Shown: positions 41,460 through 52,591, counted from the stretch's first letter. The stretch: DNA of 64,000 nucleotides from JADKAV01 sp041393775 (GCA_041393775.1 JAWKJM010000009.1:62001-126000), one strand, 5' to 3'. Translations and numbers: made by a program. The notes: generated by a model not told the origin, from the sequence alone.

Positions 41460-42052
41460 CCGCAGACGCCTGGCGCACGGTCGTCGTCGACCCAGAACCC
41501 GTCTTCGCGCAAGGGGTGGTCGCCACCCTTTCCGGAACGATGTCTCCGGATCCTGTGCTGTGGCGGTGGGGGTCATCGATCGCCTGGCCGGGCACAACGG
41601 GTGCTGCGATCATCGGTGTGCGGCGCCACGTCGCGGCCGATGCCGAGGTGGTGCTCGAGGCTCTGCAGTCGGGCACGCCATCGATCGTGCTGGGTGTGCC
41701 CTCGTCCGAGCGGGCCGTGGTCGACTTGTTGCGCGCCGGTGCCAAAGAGGTGCTCGCCCGCGACTGTTCGCCAGCGGACCTGATCCACGCCGTGCACACC
41801 CTGCGCCGCCACCAGCCGGCCCCGCGCCGTACCTCTCGCTCCAGTCCCACCGAACCGACCGCCCGCGAACTCGAGGTCACCGCGTTGCTGGCCCAGGGGA
41901 TGAGCAATCGGCAGATCGCCGCGATGTTGTTCATCAGTGAACACACTGTCCGCAACCACCTCGGACACGTGTTCGCGAAGTTGGGGGTGTCCTCGCGCAC
42001 CCAAGCCGTCGTCCGGGCGGGGCAGTTGGGCTGGCTGCGGCTGCCGGGCTAG
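41456..42052 (+). CDS. LuxR/NarL-type regulator with degenerate receiver domain
   Basis: The helix-turn-helix domain (last about 65 residues; ELEVTALLAQGMSNRQIAAM, LFISEHTVRNHLGHVFAKL) is clear. The N-terminal part is a receiver-like fold lacking the phospho-acceptor Asp: where LLD is expected it reads GAAIIGVRRHVAADA. The only conventional start is GTG 41516 (178 aa), but the frame upstream encodes TVVVDPEPVFAQGVVATL, which looks like beta-1 and helix 1 of a receiver. Between the in-frame stop at 41426 and 41516 there is no ATG, GTG or TTG; a CTG at 41456 overlaps the hpf stop as CTGA. I place the start there tentatively (198 aa). Probably a phosphorylation-independent regulator coupled to hpf. 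Confidence 0.75.
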   Translation: MTADAWRTVVVDPEPVFAQGVVATLSGTMSPDPVLWRWGSSIAWPGTTGAAIIGVRRHVAADAEVVLEALQSGTPSIVLGVPSSERAVVDLLRAGAKEVLARDCSPADLIHAVHTLRRHQPAPRRTSRSSPTEPTARELEVTALLAQGMSNRQIAAMLFISEHTVRNHLGHVFAKLGVSSRTQAVVRAGQLGWLRLPG

Positions 42053-42097
42053 CCGAGGCTGATCCGTCCGGCTACCCAATGCGGCGTACGAACCCTG

Positions 42098-42211
42098 TGT
42101 GATGAAGTTGCGTGGTCCAACTCTGGGTTGTGACGAAGGTGCGCGGTCCGAACGGCGCGGACCGCGCACCTTCGTTACACACCGCCGGGACGGGCCGCAC
42201 CTTCGTCACAA
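42098..42211. repeat. Family A element, copy A4
   Basis: Outer cores TGTGATGAAGTTG (42098-42110) and GCACCTTCGTCACAA (42197-42211). The inner arms TGTGACGAAGGTGCGCGGT (42129-42147) and ACCGCGCACCTTCGTTACA (42161-42179) pair at 18 of 19 positions around 13 nt. It fills most of the gap between the convergent regulator and GNAT genes. Confidence 0.9.
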
Positions 42212-42238
42212 TCGTCCCGTGCGCCAGCTCAGCGACGC

Positions 42239-43033
42239 CTAGACCCAGCCCCGCGGCATCGGCTCGTCGGTCACATGCCACCCCTTGGCCCCGAGGTAGC
42301 GCCTTGCCGCGGCCACCGCCGCATCCGGGGCGTCGAAGTGGGCGACGTGCACGCCGGCCACGGACTTGACGGCGAACACGTAGCCGCTGTCGACGCCGCC
42401 CACGGCGGTGCGGGCGACCCATGTCGCGACCGCACTGCTGGCCACCGGTCGCAGCGCCGCCGGGACGTCGCCCGTCTCGACCGGCTGCAGTTGCCAGTCG
42501 CCGGCCACGAGTTCCGGGGTGTCCACCGGCGCGGTCCAGCCCCCGATCACGACGTCCACGAGGTGGCCGCGCTGGATCAGACCGCGGCGCCGATAGCCCT
42601 CTATGGTGAAGCCGGCCTTCTGCGCCACCCGCACGGATGCCTCGTTGCCCGCCAGCGCCTCCCAGTTGATCCGCTGATAGCCCGCAGCGGCCAACTCGTC
42701 CCGCACAGCGATCAAAGCGGCCGTCGCGACCCCCCGGTCGCGCGCCCACGAGGCGACCCAGTACCCCACATCGGCGACCGGGCCCGGCTCGGCCGTCCGG
42801 GTGTTCCGCACCCCGATCACCCCGGCCAGGCCGTCGACGTCGATCGCCCACACGCGGTCGTCTCCGCCGCGTGAGGTGATGAAGTCCTGTGCGTCTTCGC
42901 GGCGGTAGGGGTGCGGGATCTGCGTCCACCGCGCGACCTCCGGGTCCGAGCAGGCCCGTGCAATGGGATCGGCGTCATCGGCGTGCAGGGGTCGGAGTAT
43001 GCCCGCAGCGAAGTCCAGGGTGGGTTGGATCAC
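42239..43033 (-). CDS. GNAT acetyltransferase, RimJ/RimL-like, with C-terminal extension
   Basis: 264 aa, GTG at 43033. The GNAT domain (about 8-170) has GILRPLHADDADPIARAC, GVIGVRNTRTAEPG, ADVGYWVASWARDRGVATAA (acetyl-CoA loop) and WEALAGNEASVRVAQKAGF, the RimJ-like ribosomal-protein or small-molecule acetyltransferase pattern. About 90 more residues follow that I do not recognise. It diverges from secA with only 41 bases between start codons. The substrate is unknown. Confidence 0.85.
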   Translation of the reverse strand: MIQPTLDFAAGILRPLHADDADPIARACSDPEVARWTQIPHPYRREDAQDFITSRGGDDRVWAIDVDGLAGVIGVRNTRTAEPGPVADVGYWVASWARDRGVATAALIAVRDELAAAGYQRINWEALAGNEASVRVAQKAGFTIEGYRRRGLIQRGHLVDVVIGGWTAPVDTPELVAGDWQLQPVETGDVPAALRPVASSAVATWVARTAVGGVDSGYVFAVKSVAGVHVAHFDAPDAAVAAARRYLGAKGWHVTDEPMPRGWV

Positions 43034-43074
43034 GACCCCATCCCACCACTGGCACTGTCACGTACCATGCACAT

Positions 43075-45852
<2,778 letters not shown>

Positions 45853-45933
45853 ACTTGGCGACACCCGGTCCGACGTCGCCGCGGACGGACTCAGCGGGAC
45901 CGTCTCGTGGGAAGCCGCCGCCGTGCGGGAGCC

Positions 45934-46027
45934 GGGTTCCGGTTAGGTTCGCGGGTTCCGGTTAGGCCTTTGCGGGGGCAGAAGGCCGAACGGGAACGGC
46001 AAGGCCGAACGGGAACGGCAAGGCCGA
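45934..46027. repeat. Two short tandem repeats after secA, both with 19-base period
   Basis: GGGTTCCGGTTAGG occurs at 45934-45947 and 45953-45966 (period 19). AAGGCCGAACGGGAACGGC occurs at 45982-46000 and 46001-46019 with a third partial unit to 46027. They precede the C3 element. The gap 45853-46444 holds only these and C3. Confidence 0.8.
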
Positions 46028-46095
46028 GAGTCAGCGCTTGCTTGAGTGAGGCTAGACAACGTTCACGGCGTTAGTCGTCCATGGCCGTGGTCGAC

Positions 46096-46332
46096 CGCGG
46101 CGTTCAGGCGGGGAAATGCCGGGCGGAAACCGCTCGGGTTAGAGAACGTGCACGAGGTTAGAGAAGCCACACGTTCGTTCACTAACCTCGTGCACGTTCT
46201 CTAACCTCGCGACCATTCTCTAACCTCGCGGCCCACTTCTGTGGCGACCGCGTACACGAGCCATTTTCGCACTAGAGAACGCACGCGTGCATTCACCAAC
46301 CTCGTGCACGTTCTCTAACCTCGCTGCCAATG
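46096..46332. repeat. Family C elements, copy C3 and damaged copy C3b
   Basis: C3 arms 46138-46165 and 46178-46205 match at 27 of 28 positions around the loop gccacacgttcg. The flanking family motifs are present on both sides. C3b (46271-46322) keeps CTAGAGAACG, part of the loop and a full right arm but has lost most of its left arm. It lies between convergent secA and the Rv3235-like gene. Confidence 0.85.
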
Positions 46333-46444
46333 GCGCGTTCGGCTCACCTCGCCCTGTTGGCGGTGTGACGTGTGATGAGACTCGTGCAGTTGCGGCCAGA
46401 CCCGAATGCCCAGACCGGGTCGGGCCGACTCTTTGGCGGACGCC

Positions 46445-46870
46445 CTACAGCACCAGAACGCACACGCACCGCCAGCGATCACGACGGCGGTGCAGGCGCA
46501 GCGCCACGGCACGGGTCCGCTGGGGGCAGCCGACCACGGCGGCGACCTCGATGCTGTCCTCGCCAAGCGGTTGTGACCGCAAGGAGATGACCTTCCCTGC
46601 CCGTAGGCGATCATCGGGATCCGGGCGGCGCAGGGCTTGATAGACGACTGGCGAGAGCGAGTTGACTAGGGTGCTCGCAGCCCGCTGCCCCGCCAGGACT
46701 TCGACGACGGACTGGGTGAACCGTTCGATCCAGCGCTGGTCCGGCCCGCTATTCGCCTGCTTCGCGACCGGAAGCAGGCGCAGGTGACGCTGTCGGGGTG
46801 GCTGCGGTGCGGGCTTCCAGGTGTCGACGGCAAAGGCGATGGCGTTGGATGCGATATTCATGGGTTTCAC
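46445..46870 (-). CDS. Rv3235-family (DUF6459) protein
   Basis: 141 aa, GTG at 46870 (GTGAAACCCATG); ATG 46861 is an alternative. After a proline-rich start it shows WIERFTQSVVEVLAGQRAAS, LSPVVYQALRRPDP and the C-terminal beta segment AVALRLHRRRDRWRCVCVLV, the pattern of the small conserved proteins found downstream of secA in many actinobacteria. Function is unknown. It diverges from the next gene (75-base gap). Confidence 0.75.
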   Translation of the reverse strand: MKPMNIASNAIAFAVDTWKPAPQPPRQRHLRLLPVAKQANSGPDQRWIERFTQSVVEVLAGQRAASTLVNSLSPVVYQALRRPDPDDRLRAGKVISLRSQPLGEDSIEVAAVVGCPQRTRAVALRLHRRRDRWRCVCVLVL

Positions 46871-46945
46871 TTACGTTCGTTTGAATGTGTTTGATGTTGT
46901 TTAAACACGATCATAGGGTGGTCCGCCGACCCCCGGGTACGCTCT

Positions 46946-47449
46946 GTGGATATGGAGCGGGATTGGTCCGATCTGACCGAGATCGAGATGCGGGCGACCG
47001 CTCTGGACCGACTGGACCTGCACTTCGAGCACCAGGACGCACTGCAGGTCGAAAGAGGTTCGTGGCGACTCACGGACCACCTGCGGCGGTTCTCCCGCCT
47101 CGAGGTGCAGATCGGGGGACGCACCTGGAGCGAGCCACTGCTTGCCGTGGGGGACGACTGGGTCGCGCTCGAGACCGCGGTGATCCGGGTCTCGGCATGC
47201 GTCCGGATCCGGCCGCTGGGCACAGGCGCGTCCATCGAGTCCGTGCCGATCAGTTTCCGGCAGCAGGTGCGTCAGATGGCCGGACGGATTCCCCGCGAAC
47301 TGGTAGATGTCACAGGGGACTCACAGGTCGTGATGATCGACTGGGTGGCAGCGGACTTCCTGCAGGCGCGGGTCGCTGGTGCTGCCACCCTGGTGCCGCT
47401 AGGGCAGGTCGCGGGCGTGCTCGGCCGATTCGACCTGGTCACTGGCTAG
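46946..47449 (+). CDS. Conserved hypothetical protein of the post-secA cluster
   Basis: 167 aa from GTG 46946 (VDMERDWSDLTEIEMRATAL); ATG 46952 is equally possible. The N-terminal helix is rich in acidic residues, a central beta-rich part (RLEVQIGGRTWSEPLLAVG, DDWVALETAVIRVSA) follows, and the protein ends VPLGQVAGVLGRFDLVTG. No membrane helix or known motif. Similar short proteins occur beside Rv3235-like and excisionase-like genes in other actinobacteria (from memory). Its 3' end overlaps the convergent HTH gene by 51 bases. Confidence 0.68.
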   Translation: MDMERDWSDLTEIEMRATALDRLDLHFEHQDALQVERGSWRLTDHLRRFSRLEVQIGGRTWSEPLLAVGDDWVALETAVIRVSACVRIRPLGTGASIESVPISFRQQVRQMAGRIPRELVDVTGDSQVVMIDWVAADFLQARVAGAATLVPLGQVAGVLGRFDLVTG

Positions 47450-47632
47450 TAGCGCTGCAGTCTGCTCGTAGGCGCGCTCGATGTATGCCTCCAGTTCGGT
47501 GGCCTCCACCCGCCACTGACCCCGGCCGCCTACCTTGATGGCTCGCAGGTCACCGCTGCGGACCAGGGCGTAGGTCTGGGCAGCGGAGATGTTGAGCGTC
47601 TCGGCGACGTCGGCCAGGGTGAGGAACCGCAC
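47399..47632 (-). CDS. Excisionase-type helix-turn-helix protein (MerR/BldC-like)
   Basis: 77 aa from GTG 47632 (VRFLTLADVAETLNI). GGGAGG lies eight bases upstream, whereas the ATG at 47650 has no ribosome site. One HTH_17-type winged-helix domain: LTLADVAETLNISAAQTYAL and VRSGDLRAIKVGGRGQWRVE, followed by a helical tail. Such proteins bind DNA co-operatively as small BldC-like regulators rather than acting in phage excision. No phage genes are nearby. It diverges from the CpaE-like gene. Confidence 0.85.
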   Translation of the reverse strand: MRFLTLADVAETLNISAAQTYALVRSGDLRAIKVGGRGQWRVEATELEAYIERAYEQTAALLASDQVESAEHARDLP

Positions 47633-47694
47633 GGGCCGATCCTCCCACATCGCATAATGGTCCAGTACCCGCTCGCAGACATCCTGGGGAAAAC

Positions 47695-48705
47695 GTGCCG
47701 CTGAACATCGTGCTCGCGCGAACGGGGCAGGCCTGGGAGGACGCCCTGCTTGCCGAGGTCGCAGGCAGCGCCGGCATCAGCGCGGTCGCCCAGTGTCACA
47801 CCATGGTCGAACTGCTGGTGGCCGTCGAAGTCGAATCGCCGCAGATCACCGTGGTGCCGGTGGACTTCCCGAGGCTGGCCGAGGGCCTTGCCCGCCTGCG
47901 GGGGCTCGGGCGGGTCATCGTGGTGGGGGAAGGGGCGGACTGTCCGCCAGGCCGCGCCGACCTGCAGTCGCTGCTCGCAAGCGTGCGGACGCCCGCGAAC
48001 CCAGCCGGTCAACTCATCGCGGTGTGGAGCCCCCCGGGCTCGTGGGGTGCCAGCAGTGTGGCCGTAGGCCTCGCGCGGAGCCTTGGTCGCAAGGACCCGA
48101 CGCTGCTGCTCGACGCAAACGTGCACGCCCCGAATGTGGCCGAACTCGTCAACCAGCCGATGGGTGGCCTGCTGCAGGCGTGCCTGTCCGCGGACCGCGG
48201 TGCCCTGGAGCTGCCCGTCCGCAAGGTGACGGCACGGTTGTCGGCCCTGACCGGAGTGGAGCCGGCCGCGTATCCCGCCGTGCACCCTGGAGCGCTGCAC
48301 CAGGTGCTGAGCCAAGCGCGTCAGGAATATGTCCATGTGGTGATCGACACCGACTCGGCGGTGGATCCCGCTGGGGAGATCGGCTTGGTGCCGGACTGGA
48401 CCACTGCCGCCGCTGTGTGCCTGCAGACGGCTGACCACATCATGATCGTGACCGGGGAGAGCGACCTGGCCCAGGAACGGTTGTGGCGCAGCCTGCCCGC
48501 GGTGGCTGAACTCATCCGGGGTCGGGCCATCGTGGTGGTGAACCGCTGCACGGATCATCGCCGCACCACGGCCCGATTGGCCCGGCGGCTGGGCGACTAC
48601 CTGCCCGAGGCGGCGGTGGGCTGGATCGAGTCCCGGATCAACGATGCCTCCCTAGCGCCCATCGTCGCGGAAGTCGCTCCCGTGCCGGCCGCTGCCACCG
48701 GATAG
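47695..48705 (+). CDS. CpaE/MinD-like protein with altered P-loop
   Basis: 336 aa, GTG at 47695. An N-terminal receiver-like region (about 1-100) precedes a MinD/ParA-fold domain: LIAVWSPPGSWGASSVAVGL sits at the P-loop, LLLDANVHAPNVAEL follows, and VHVVIDTDSAVDP and HIMIVTGESDLAQERLW are later blocks. The expected KGGxGKT is replaced by PPGSWGASS, with no lysine, so nucleotide hydrolysis is doubtful. CpaE proteins localise Tad/Flp pilus or related machinery; no pilus genes are in the window. Confidence 0.75.
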   Translation: MPLNIVLARTGQAWEDALLAEVAGSAGISAVAQCHTMVELLVAVEVESPQITVVPVDFPRLAEGLARLRGLGRVIVVGEGADCPPGRADLQSLLASVRTPANPAGQLIAVWSPPGSWGASSVAVGLARSLGRKDPTLLLDANVHAPNVAELVNQPMGGLLQACLSADRGALELPVRKVTARLSALTGVEPAAYPAVHPGALHQVLSQARQEYVHVVIDTDSAVDPAGEIGLVPDWTTAAAVCLQTADHIMIVTGESDLAQERLWRSLPAVAELIRGRAIVVVNRCTDHRRTTARLARRLGDYLPEAAVGWIESRINDASLAPIVAEVAPVPAAATG

Positions 48706-48714
48706 CCTGGGTGC

Positions 48715-49362
48715 ATGCCACCGTCAGGATTGATCGTCGACTGGGGCGGGGTGCTGACGGTGGGGATGCCCGAGGCGATGGGGTCCTGGGCCGCGGACGA
48801 GTCGATCGACATCACGGCGTTCATCGCTGTGATGCGTGACTGGTTGGGCCGTGAGTACGCCCTGGAAGCCGTATACAACCCGATCCACGCCCTCGAACGC
48901 GGCGAGTTGCAGGTCCCCGCGTTCGAACAGCATCTCGCCGATGCCTTGGCCGACAGGACCGGCCAGTCCATCGAGGCCGCCGGCCTGCTGAACCGGATGT
49001 TCAGGTTCTTCCGCCACAGCCCGGACATGATCGCCTTGGTGCGCCGGGCCAAGGAGCGGGGGATCCGCACGGCACTGCTGAGCAACTCGTGGGGGAACAA
49101 CTACCCGACCGACATCTTCGACGGGATGTTCGACGCGGTGGTGATCTCGGGTGAGGTGGGAATGCGCAAACCCGACCCTGCCATCTACCAGCACACGGTC
49201 GAGGCGATCTCGCTGTCACCGGCGGCCTGCGTATTCGTCGACGACCTGTTGCCCAACGTGATAGCCGCCCGCGAACTGGGCATGCTCGCGGTCCATCACA
49301 CCGACTACCCGAGTACCGCAGCCCAACTCGATGCCTTGTTCGAACAGGTTCTGTCGCACTGA
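48715..49362 (+). CDS. HAD-superfamily hydrolase, subfamily IA
   Basis: 215 aa, ATG at 48715, ten bases after the CpaE-like stop. Motif I is LIVDWGGVLT, with the nucleophile Asp and Gly at the second position as in the DxGGVL branch; motif II is ALLSNSWG, the Lys lies in MRKPDPAIY and motif III is CVFVDDLLPNV. A helical cap lies between motifs I and II. It is a phosphatase or related hydrolase of unknown substrate. Confidence 0.87.
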   Translation: MPPSGLIVDWGGVLTVGMPEAMGSWAADESIDITAFIAVMRDWLGREYALEAVYNPIHALERGELQVPAFEQHLADALADRTGQSIEAAGLLNRMFRFFRHSPDMIALVRRAKERGIRTALLSNSWGNNYPTDIFDGMFDAVVISGEVGMRKPDPAIYQHTVEAISLSPAACVFVDDLLPNVIAARELGMLAVHHTDYPSTAAQLDALFEQVLSH

Positions 49363-49530
49363 CCTGGCGAACAGGTCCTGTCCGCCGACCCACTGGCGGG
49401 GTTCGCGGACCGATCACACAGCGGGGGGTGGCGCCGGGTCGGCAAAACCCGGTGGTGGGCGGGCCGCGGGCTGCAATGGGACAATAGGCTTCGAGCAGAG
49501 GTGTCCTCTGCGATGGAAAGGCAGGAATCG

Positions 49531-50955
49531 GTGCCGGATCGCCTGAGCGCGTTGGACGTGTCCTTCCTGTATCTGGAAGACGAGACCACACCCATGCACG
49601 TCGGGGAGATGCTCGTCTTCCAAGCCCCGGACAGCGGCTTCGACTACGACCGGCTCGTGACCCTGATCCGACGACGGATCGCCTTCGTGCCTCGGTACCG
49701 GCAACGTGTGCGCTGGGTCCCCGGTCACCTCGCCAACCCGGTCTGGGTCGATGACCAGGACTTCGACGTGGCCTTCCATGTACGCCGCTCGGCCCTCCCG
49801 TCGCCGGGAACCGACGGTCAGTTGCGCGAGCTGGCCGCCCGGATCATGAGCCGCCCCCTCGACCGGACGCGTCCCCTTTGGGAGGTCTATCTCGTCGAGG
49901 GTCTCGAGGGTGGCCGGTTCGCGATCCTCACCAAGACCCACCACGCCATCGTCGACGGGACCGCGGCCGTGGACATCGGTCAGGTGATCCTCGACCCGAC
50001 CCCGGACCCCCGGCCGGTACCGGACGTGCACTGGAATCCTTCCCAGGAGCCAAGTGGTGCAGAACTGGTGGCCGGAGCACTGGTCGACACGGTCCGGCGC
50101 CCGGCCGTGGTGGTCGACTCCGCCCGCAAGGGGCTGGCCGACGTGGGTTCGTCAGCGGCTGAACTGGTGCGTCACGCGGGCGGCTTGGTGTCGACCCTGT
50201 GGACTGCTGCCCGGCCGCCGACGGAGAGCCCGCTCAATGTGACGATCGGGGCGCAGCGCCGCTTCGGGACCGCGACCCTGGACCTTGAGGACTTCAAGCG
50301 GATCCGCCGCCACCACGGCGGAACCATCAACGACGTGGTGCTCGCGGTGATCGCCGGCGCACTGCGGGCGTGGTTGATGACAAGGCAGGAGACGGTGGGC
50401 AGCCGGCACACGATCCGCGCCATGGTGCCCGTGAGCGTGCAGGAGGCCGACGAGCGCGTCCCGAGTAACCGCGTTGCTGCCTTCATCGTGGACCTGCCAA
50501 CCGGTGAACAGGACCCGGTGGTGCGGCTCAACCGGATCAGTTTCGAGATGGGTCAGCACAAGGACGAGGGGCACATGGTGGGTGCCCGGACACTGGTTGC
50601 GCTGACCGGGTTCGCGCCGCCGACCCTGCATGCGATGGGGGCCCGGTTGGCGGGGGATCTGTCGCGCCGGGTGGCCAACGTGGTCGTCACCAACGTCCCC
50701 GGACCGCAGACACCGCTGTACGTGTCCGGTGCGCAGTTGCTGGGTGCTTACCCGGTCCTGCCCCTGGTCAAACAGATGGCGGTCAGCATCGGCCTGACCT
50801 CGTACAACGGCGGGGTGTTCTTCGGTCTCAACGCCGATCGGGACGCGATGGACGACATCGACGTGCTCACCGCGTGCATCTCGGAGGCCATGGACGAACT
50901 GCTCGACACGACACGAAAGACGCGTACCCGGGCAAAAACGGCGAGAAGGGACTAA
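49531..50955 (+). CDS. WS/DGAT wax-ester synthase / diacylglycerol acyltransferase
   Basis: 474 aa from GTG 49531 (VPDRLSALDVSFLYLEDE), preceded by AGGAATCG; a GTG at 49501 would add ten residues. It transfers acyl groups from acyl-CoA to diacylglycerol or long-chain alcohols. The active-site motif HHxxxDG is at about 139-145 (KTHHAIVDGTAA). GGTINDVVLAVIAGALRAWL and ANVVVTNVPGPQTPLYVSG are conserved C-terminal blocks. It implies storage lipid (triacylglycerol or wax) production. A patatin-like gene follows. Confidence 0.93.
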   Translation: MPDRLSALDVSFLYLEDETTPMHVGEMLVFQAPDSGFDYDRLVTLIRRRIAFVPRYRQRVRWVPGHLANPVWVDDQDFDVAFHVRRSALPSPGTDGQLRELAARIMSRPLDRTRPLWEVYLVEGLEGGRFAILTKTHHAIVDGTAAVDIGQVILDPTPDPRPVPDVHWNPSQEPSGAELVAGALVDTVRRPAVVVDSARKGLADVGSSAAELVRHAGGLVSTLWTAARPPTESPLNVTIGAQRRFGTATLDLEDFKRIRRHHGGTINDVVLAVIAGALRAWLMTRQETVGSRHTIRAMVPVSVQEADERVPSNRVAAFIVDLPTGEQDPVVRLNRISFEMGQHKDEGHMVGARTLVALTGFAPPTLHAMGARLAGDLSRRVANVVVTNVPGPQTPLYVSGAQLLGAYPVLPLVKQMAVSIGLTSYNGGVFFGLNADRDAMDDIDVLTACISEAMDELLDTTRKTRTRAKTARRD

Positions 50956-51020
50956 CGTTCCGCCGAGTAGCGGTTTATCGCTATGAGTGCTGATTGTGGG
51001 AATGGAGGACATAGGTAGAC

Positions 51021-52019
51021 ATGGCCACAGTCTCCGGTCCACGCCGCGGCATCGTCCTGGGCGGCGGCGGAATCCTCGGGGCCGCCTGGATGGTGGGCGC
51101 GCTCAAGGCGATCGAGGACGTCCATGGATTCGACCCCCGGACCGCTGACTACATCGTGGGCACGTCTGCCGGGTCCGTCCTCACGGCGCTGCTCGGTGCC
51201 GGCGTCAGTGTGGACCAACTCATCGACCACCAGCGCGGCAACCCCATCGTTGAAGGACCGCTGACCGGTTTCTCGTGGGACTACGAGAAGGCCACCGGTG
51301 GAAACCGCCCCGGCCTCCCGAGACTGCTCGGTCCGGGCAGCGGCAAACTGATCCGGCGGACTCTCGCGGGCCGGGCCCGGAAGATGCCCCCGACCGCGGT
51401 CCTGTCGGCGTTCCTGCCCGCCGGCAAAGGCTCCTTGCAGCGGGTGGGCCATCTCGTGGAGGCATTCACCCCGATGGGTGAATGGTCGCCGCATGACAAC
51501 GTCTGGGTGGTGGCGCTGGACTACGAGAGCGGTCGGCGAGTCGCGTTCGGGCACGAGAACGCACCCAAGGTCGCGCTCGCGGATGCGGTGATGGCAAGTT
51601 GTGCGATTCCCGGGTGGTTCCGGCCCGTGGAGATCGAGGGCCGTACCTACATCGATGGCGGCGCCTGGTCGGCCACATCCGCGGACCTGCTCGCAGGTCT
51701 CGACCTCGATGAGGTGTACGTGCTGGCTCCCATGCTCTCGTTCGCTATGGATCAGCCCGCCACGGTCCTCGCCCGGGTCGAGCGCAGGTGGCGGGTACAG
51801 GTGACCAAGCGCTGTCTGCACGAGGTCGACAAAGTCCGCGCGGGCGGTGCCGAAGTGGTGGTGCTGGGTCCGGGGCCGGATGACCTGGAAGCGATGGGCG
51901 CCAACGTGATGGACAACAGTCGGCGGATCACTGTTCTGGAGACCTCGATGAAGACCTCGGTCGAAGCGCTGCAGGACCCTGACCGGGTCGGCCCTGACCA
52001 CATGGCCGACGTCAGTTGA
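51021..52019 (+). CDS. Patatin-like phospholipase/lipase
   Basis: 332 aa, ATG at 51021. The oxyanion glycine loop IVLGGGGILGAAWMVG, nucleophile elbow YIVGTSAGSVLT and catalytic Asp in YIDGGAWSATS are all present, so the Ser-Asp dyad is intact. The acyl ester substrate is unknown; the neighbouring WS/DGAT suggests turnover of stored or membrane lipid. The stop overlaps the next start (TTGA). Confidence 0.92.
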   Translation: MATVSGPRRGIVLGGGGILGAAWMVGALKAIEDVHGFDPRTADYIVGTSAGSVLTALLGAGVSVDQLIDHQRGNPIVEGPLTGFSWDYEKATGGNRPGLPRLLGPGSGKLIRRTLAGRARKMPPTAVLSAFLPAGKGSLQRVGHLVEAFTPMGEWSPHDNVWVVALDYESGRRVAFGHENAPKVALADAVMASCAIPGWFRPVEIEGRTYIDGGAWSATSADLLAGLDLDEVYVLAPMLSFAMDQPATVLARVERRWRVQVTKRCLHEVDKVRAGGAEVVVLGPGPDDLEAMGANVMDNSRRITVLETSMKTSVEALQDPDRVGPDHMADVS

Positions 52020-52387
52020 TCCGTGCTTACGTGCCAGGCACGTTGCCGCAGGTGCAGCGCTGGTACCAGGACGGAGCGGTGCCGGCGGGCACCGGCATCA
52101 ACGCCGCGACCCCGTCGCTGCGTTCGGAGTATCCCGACGCCGACGAGGAGGAACTCGAGTTCCTTGCGACCAAGGCTGCTGAAGAGGCGTCCACGATCGT
52201 GGCGATGACGTCCGGGCAGCGTCGGGCCACGATCGCCGTCGACGTCGCCGGTGATGACACGCAACCGGTTGCGGGCGGGTTGACCTCCCTGTCCCTGCGC
52301 GCCGATGTCCCGTTGCCCGCCTGGGCGGCGGTGTTCATCGACGATCTCGAGTGGTACGCCGTGGACGAGATCGCCCACCTCGAGTAG
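52016..52387 (+). CDS. DUF6912-like small conserved protein
   Basis: 123 aa from TTG 52016, overlapping the patatin stop. It begins IRAYVPGTLPQVQRWYQDG, with EEELEFLATKAAEEASTIV and DDLEWYAVDEIAHL later. No membrane helix or catalytic motif. It resembles small actinobacterial proteins grouped as DUF6912; the family call is from memory of its N-terminus. Function is unknown. Confidence 0.68.
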   Translation: MIRAYVPGTLPQVQRWYQDGAVPAGTGINAATPSLRSEYPDADEEELEFLATKAAEEASTIVAMTSGQRRATIAVDVAGDDTQPVAGGLTSLSLRADVPLPAWAAVFIDDLEWYAVDEIAHLE

Positions 52388-52477
52388 GCAAGCGCGGGAC
52401 CGGCCGCTCGGCCAGTGCGATGGTGGATGGGTCACCTTCGCCAACTGCGATCATGCGTGGGCCACCTTTGGCCACGG

Positions 52478-52591
52478 TTGTGACGAAGTTGTGGCCCTTC
52501 CCCCTGCTGTGTTACGAAGGTGCGCAGTCAAGCCGGGGCTGACCGCGCACCTTCGTCACAATCCGGGTTGATGACCCGCAACTTCATCACA
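52478..52591. repeat. Family A element, copy A5
   Basis: Outer cores TTGTGACGAAGTTG (52478-52491) and CAACTTCATCACA (52579-52591). Inner arms 52510-52530 and 52540-52560 are 21 bases with two mismatches around 9 nt. The right spacer holds CGGGT-tgatg-ACCCG. It is the only feature in the 319-base gap 52388-52706. Confidence 0.9.

Noticed and set aside
47399..47632. Prophage or integrative element (excisionase-like gene)
   Set aside because: No integrase, phage gene, tRNA or att-like repeats nearby; the gene belongs to a conserved actinobacterial neighbourhood and resembles BldC-type regulators.
49343..49383. Direct repeat GAACAGGTYCTGTC at the end of the HAD gene
   Set aside because: Two short copies, one inside coding sequence; no dyad partner or other copies, so probably chance.
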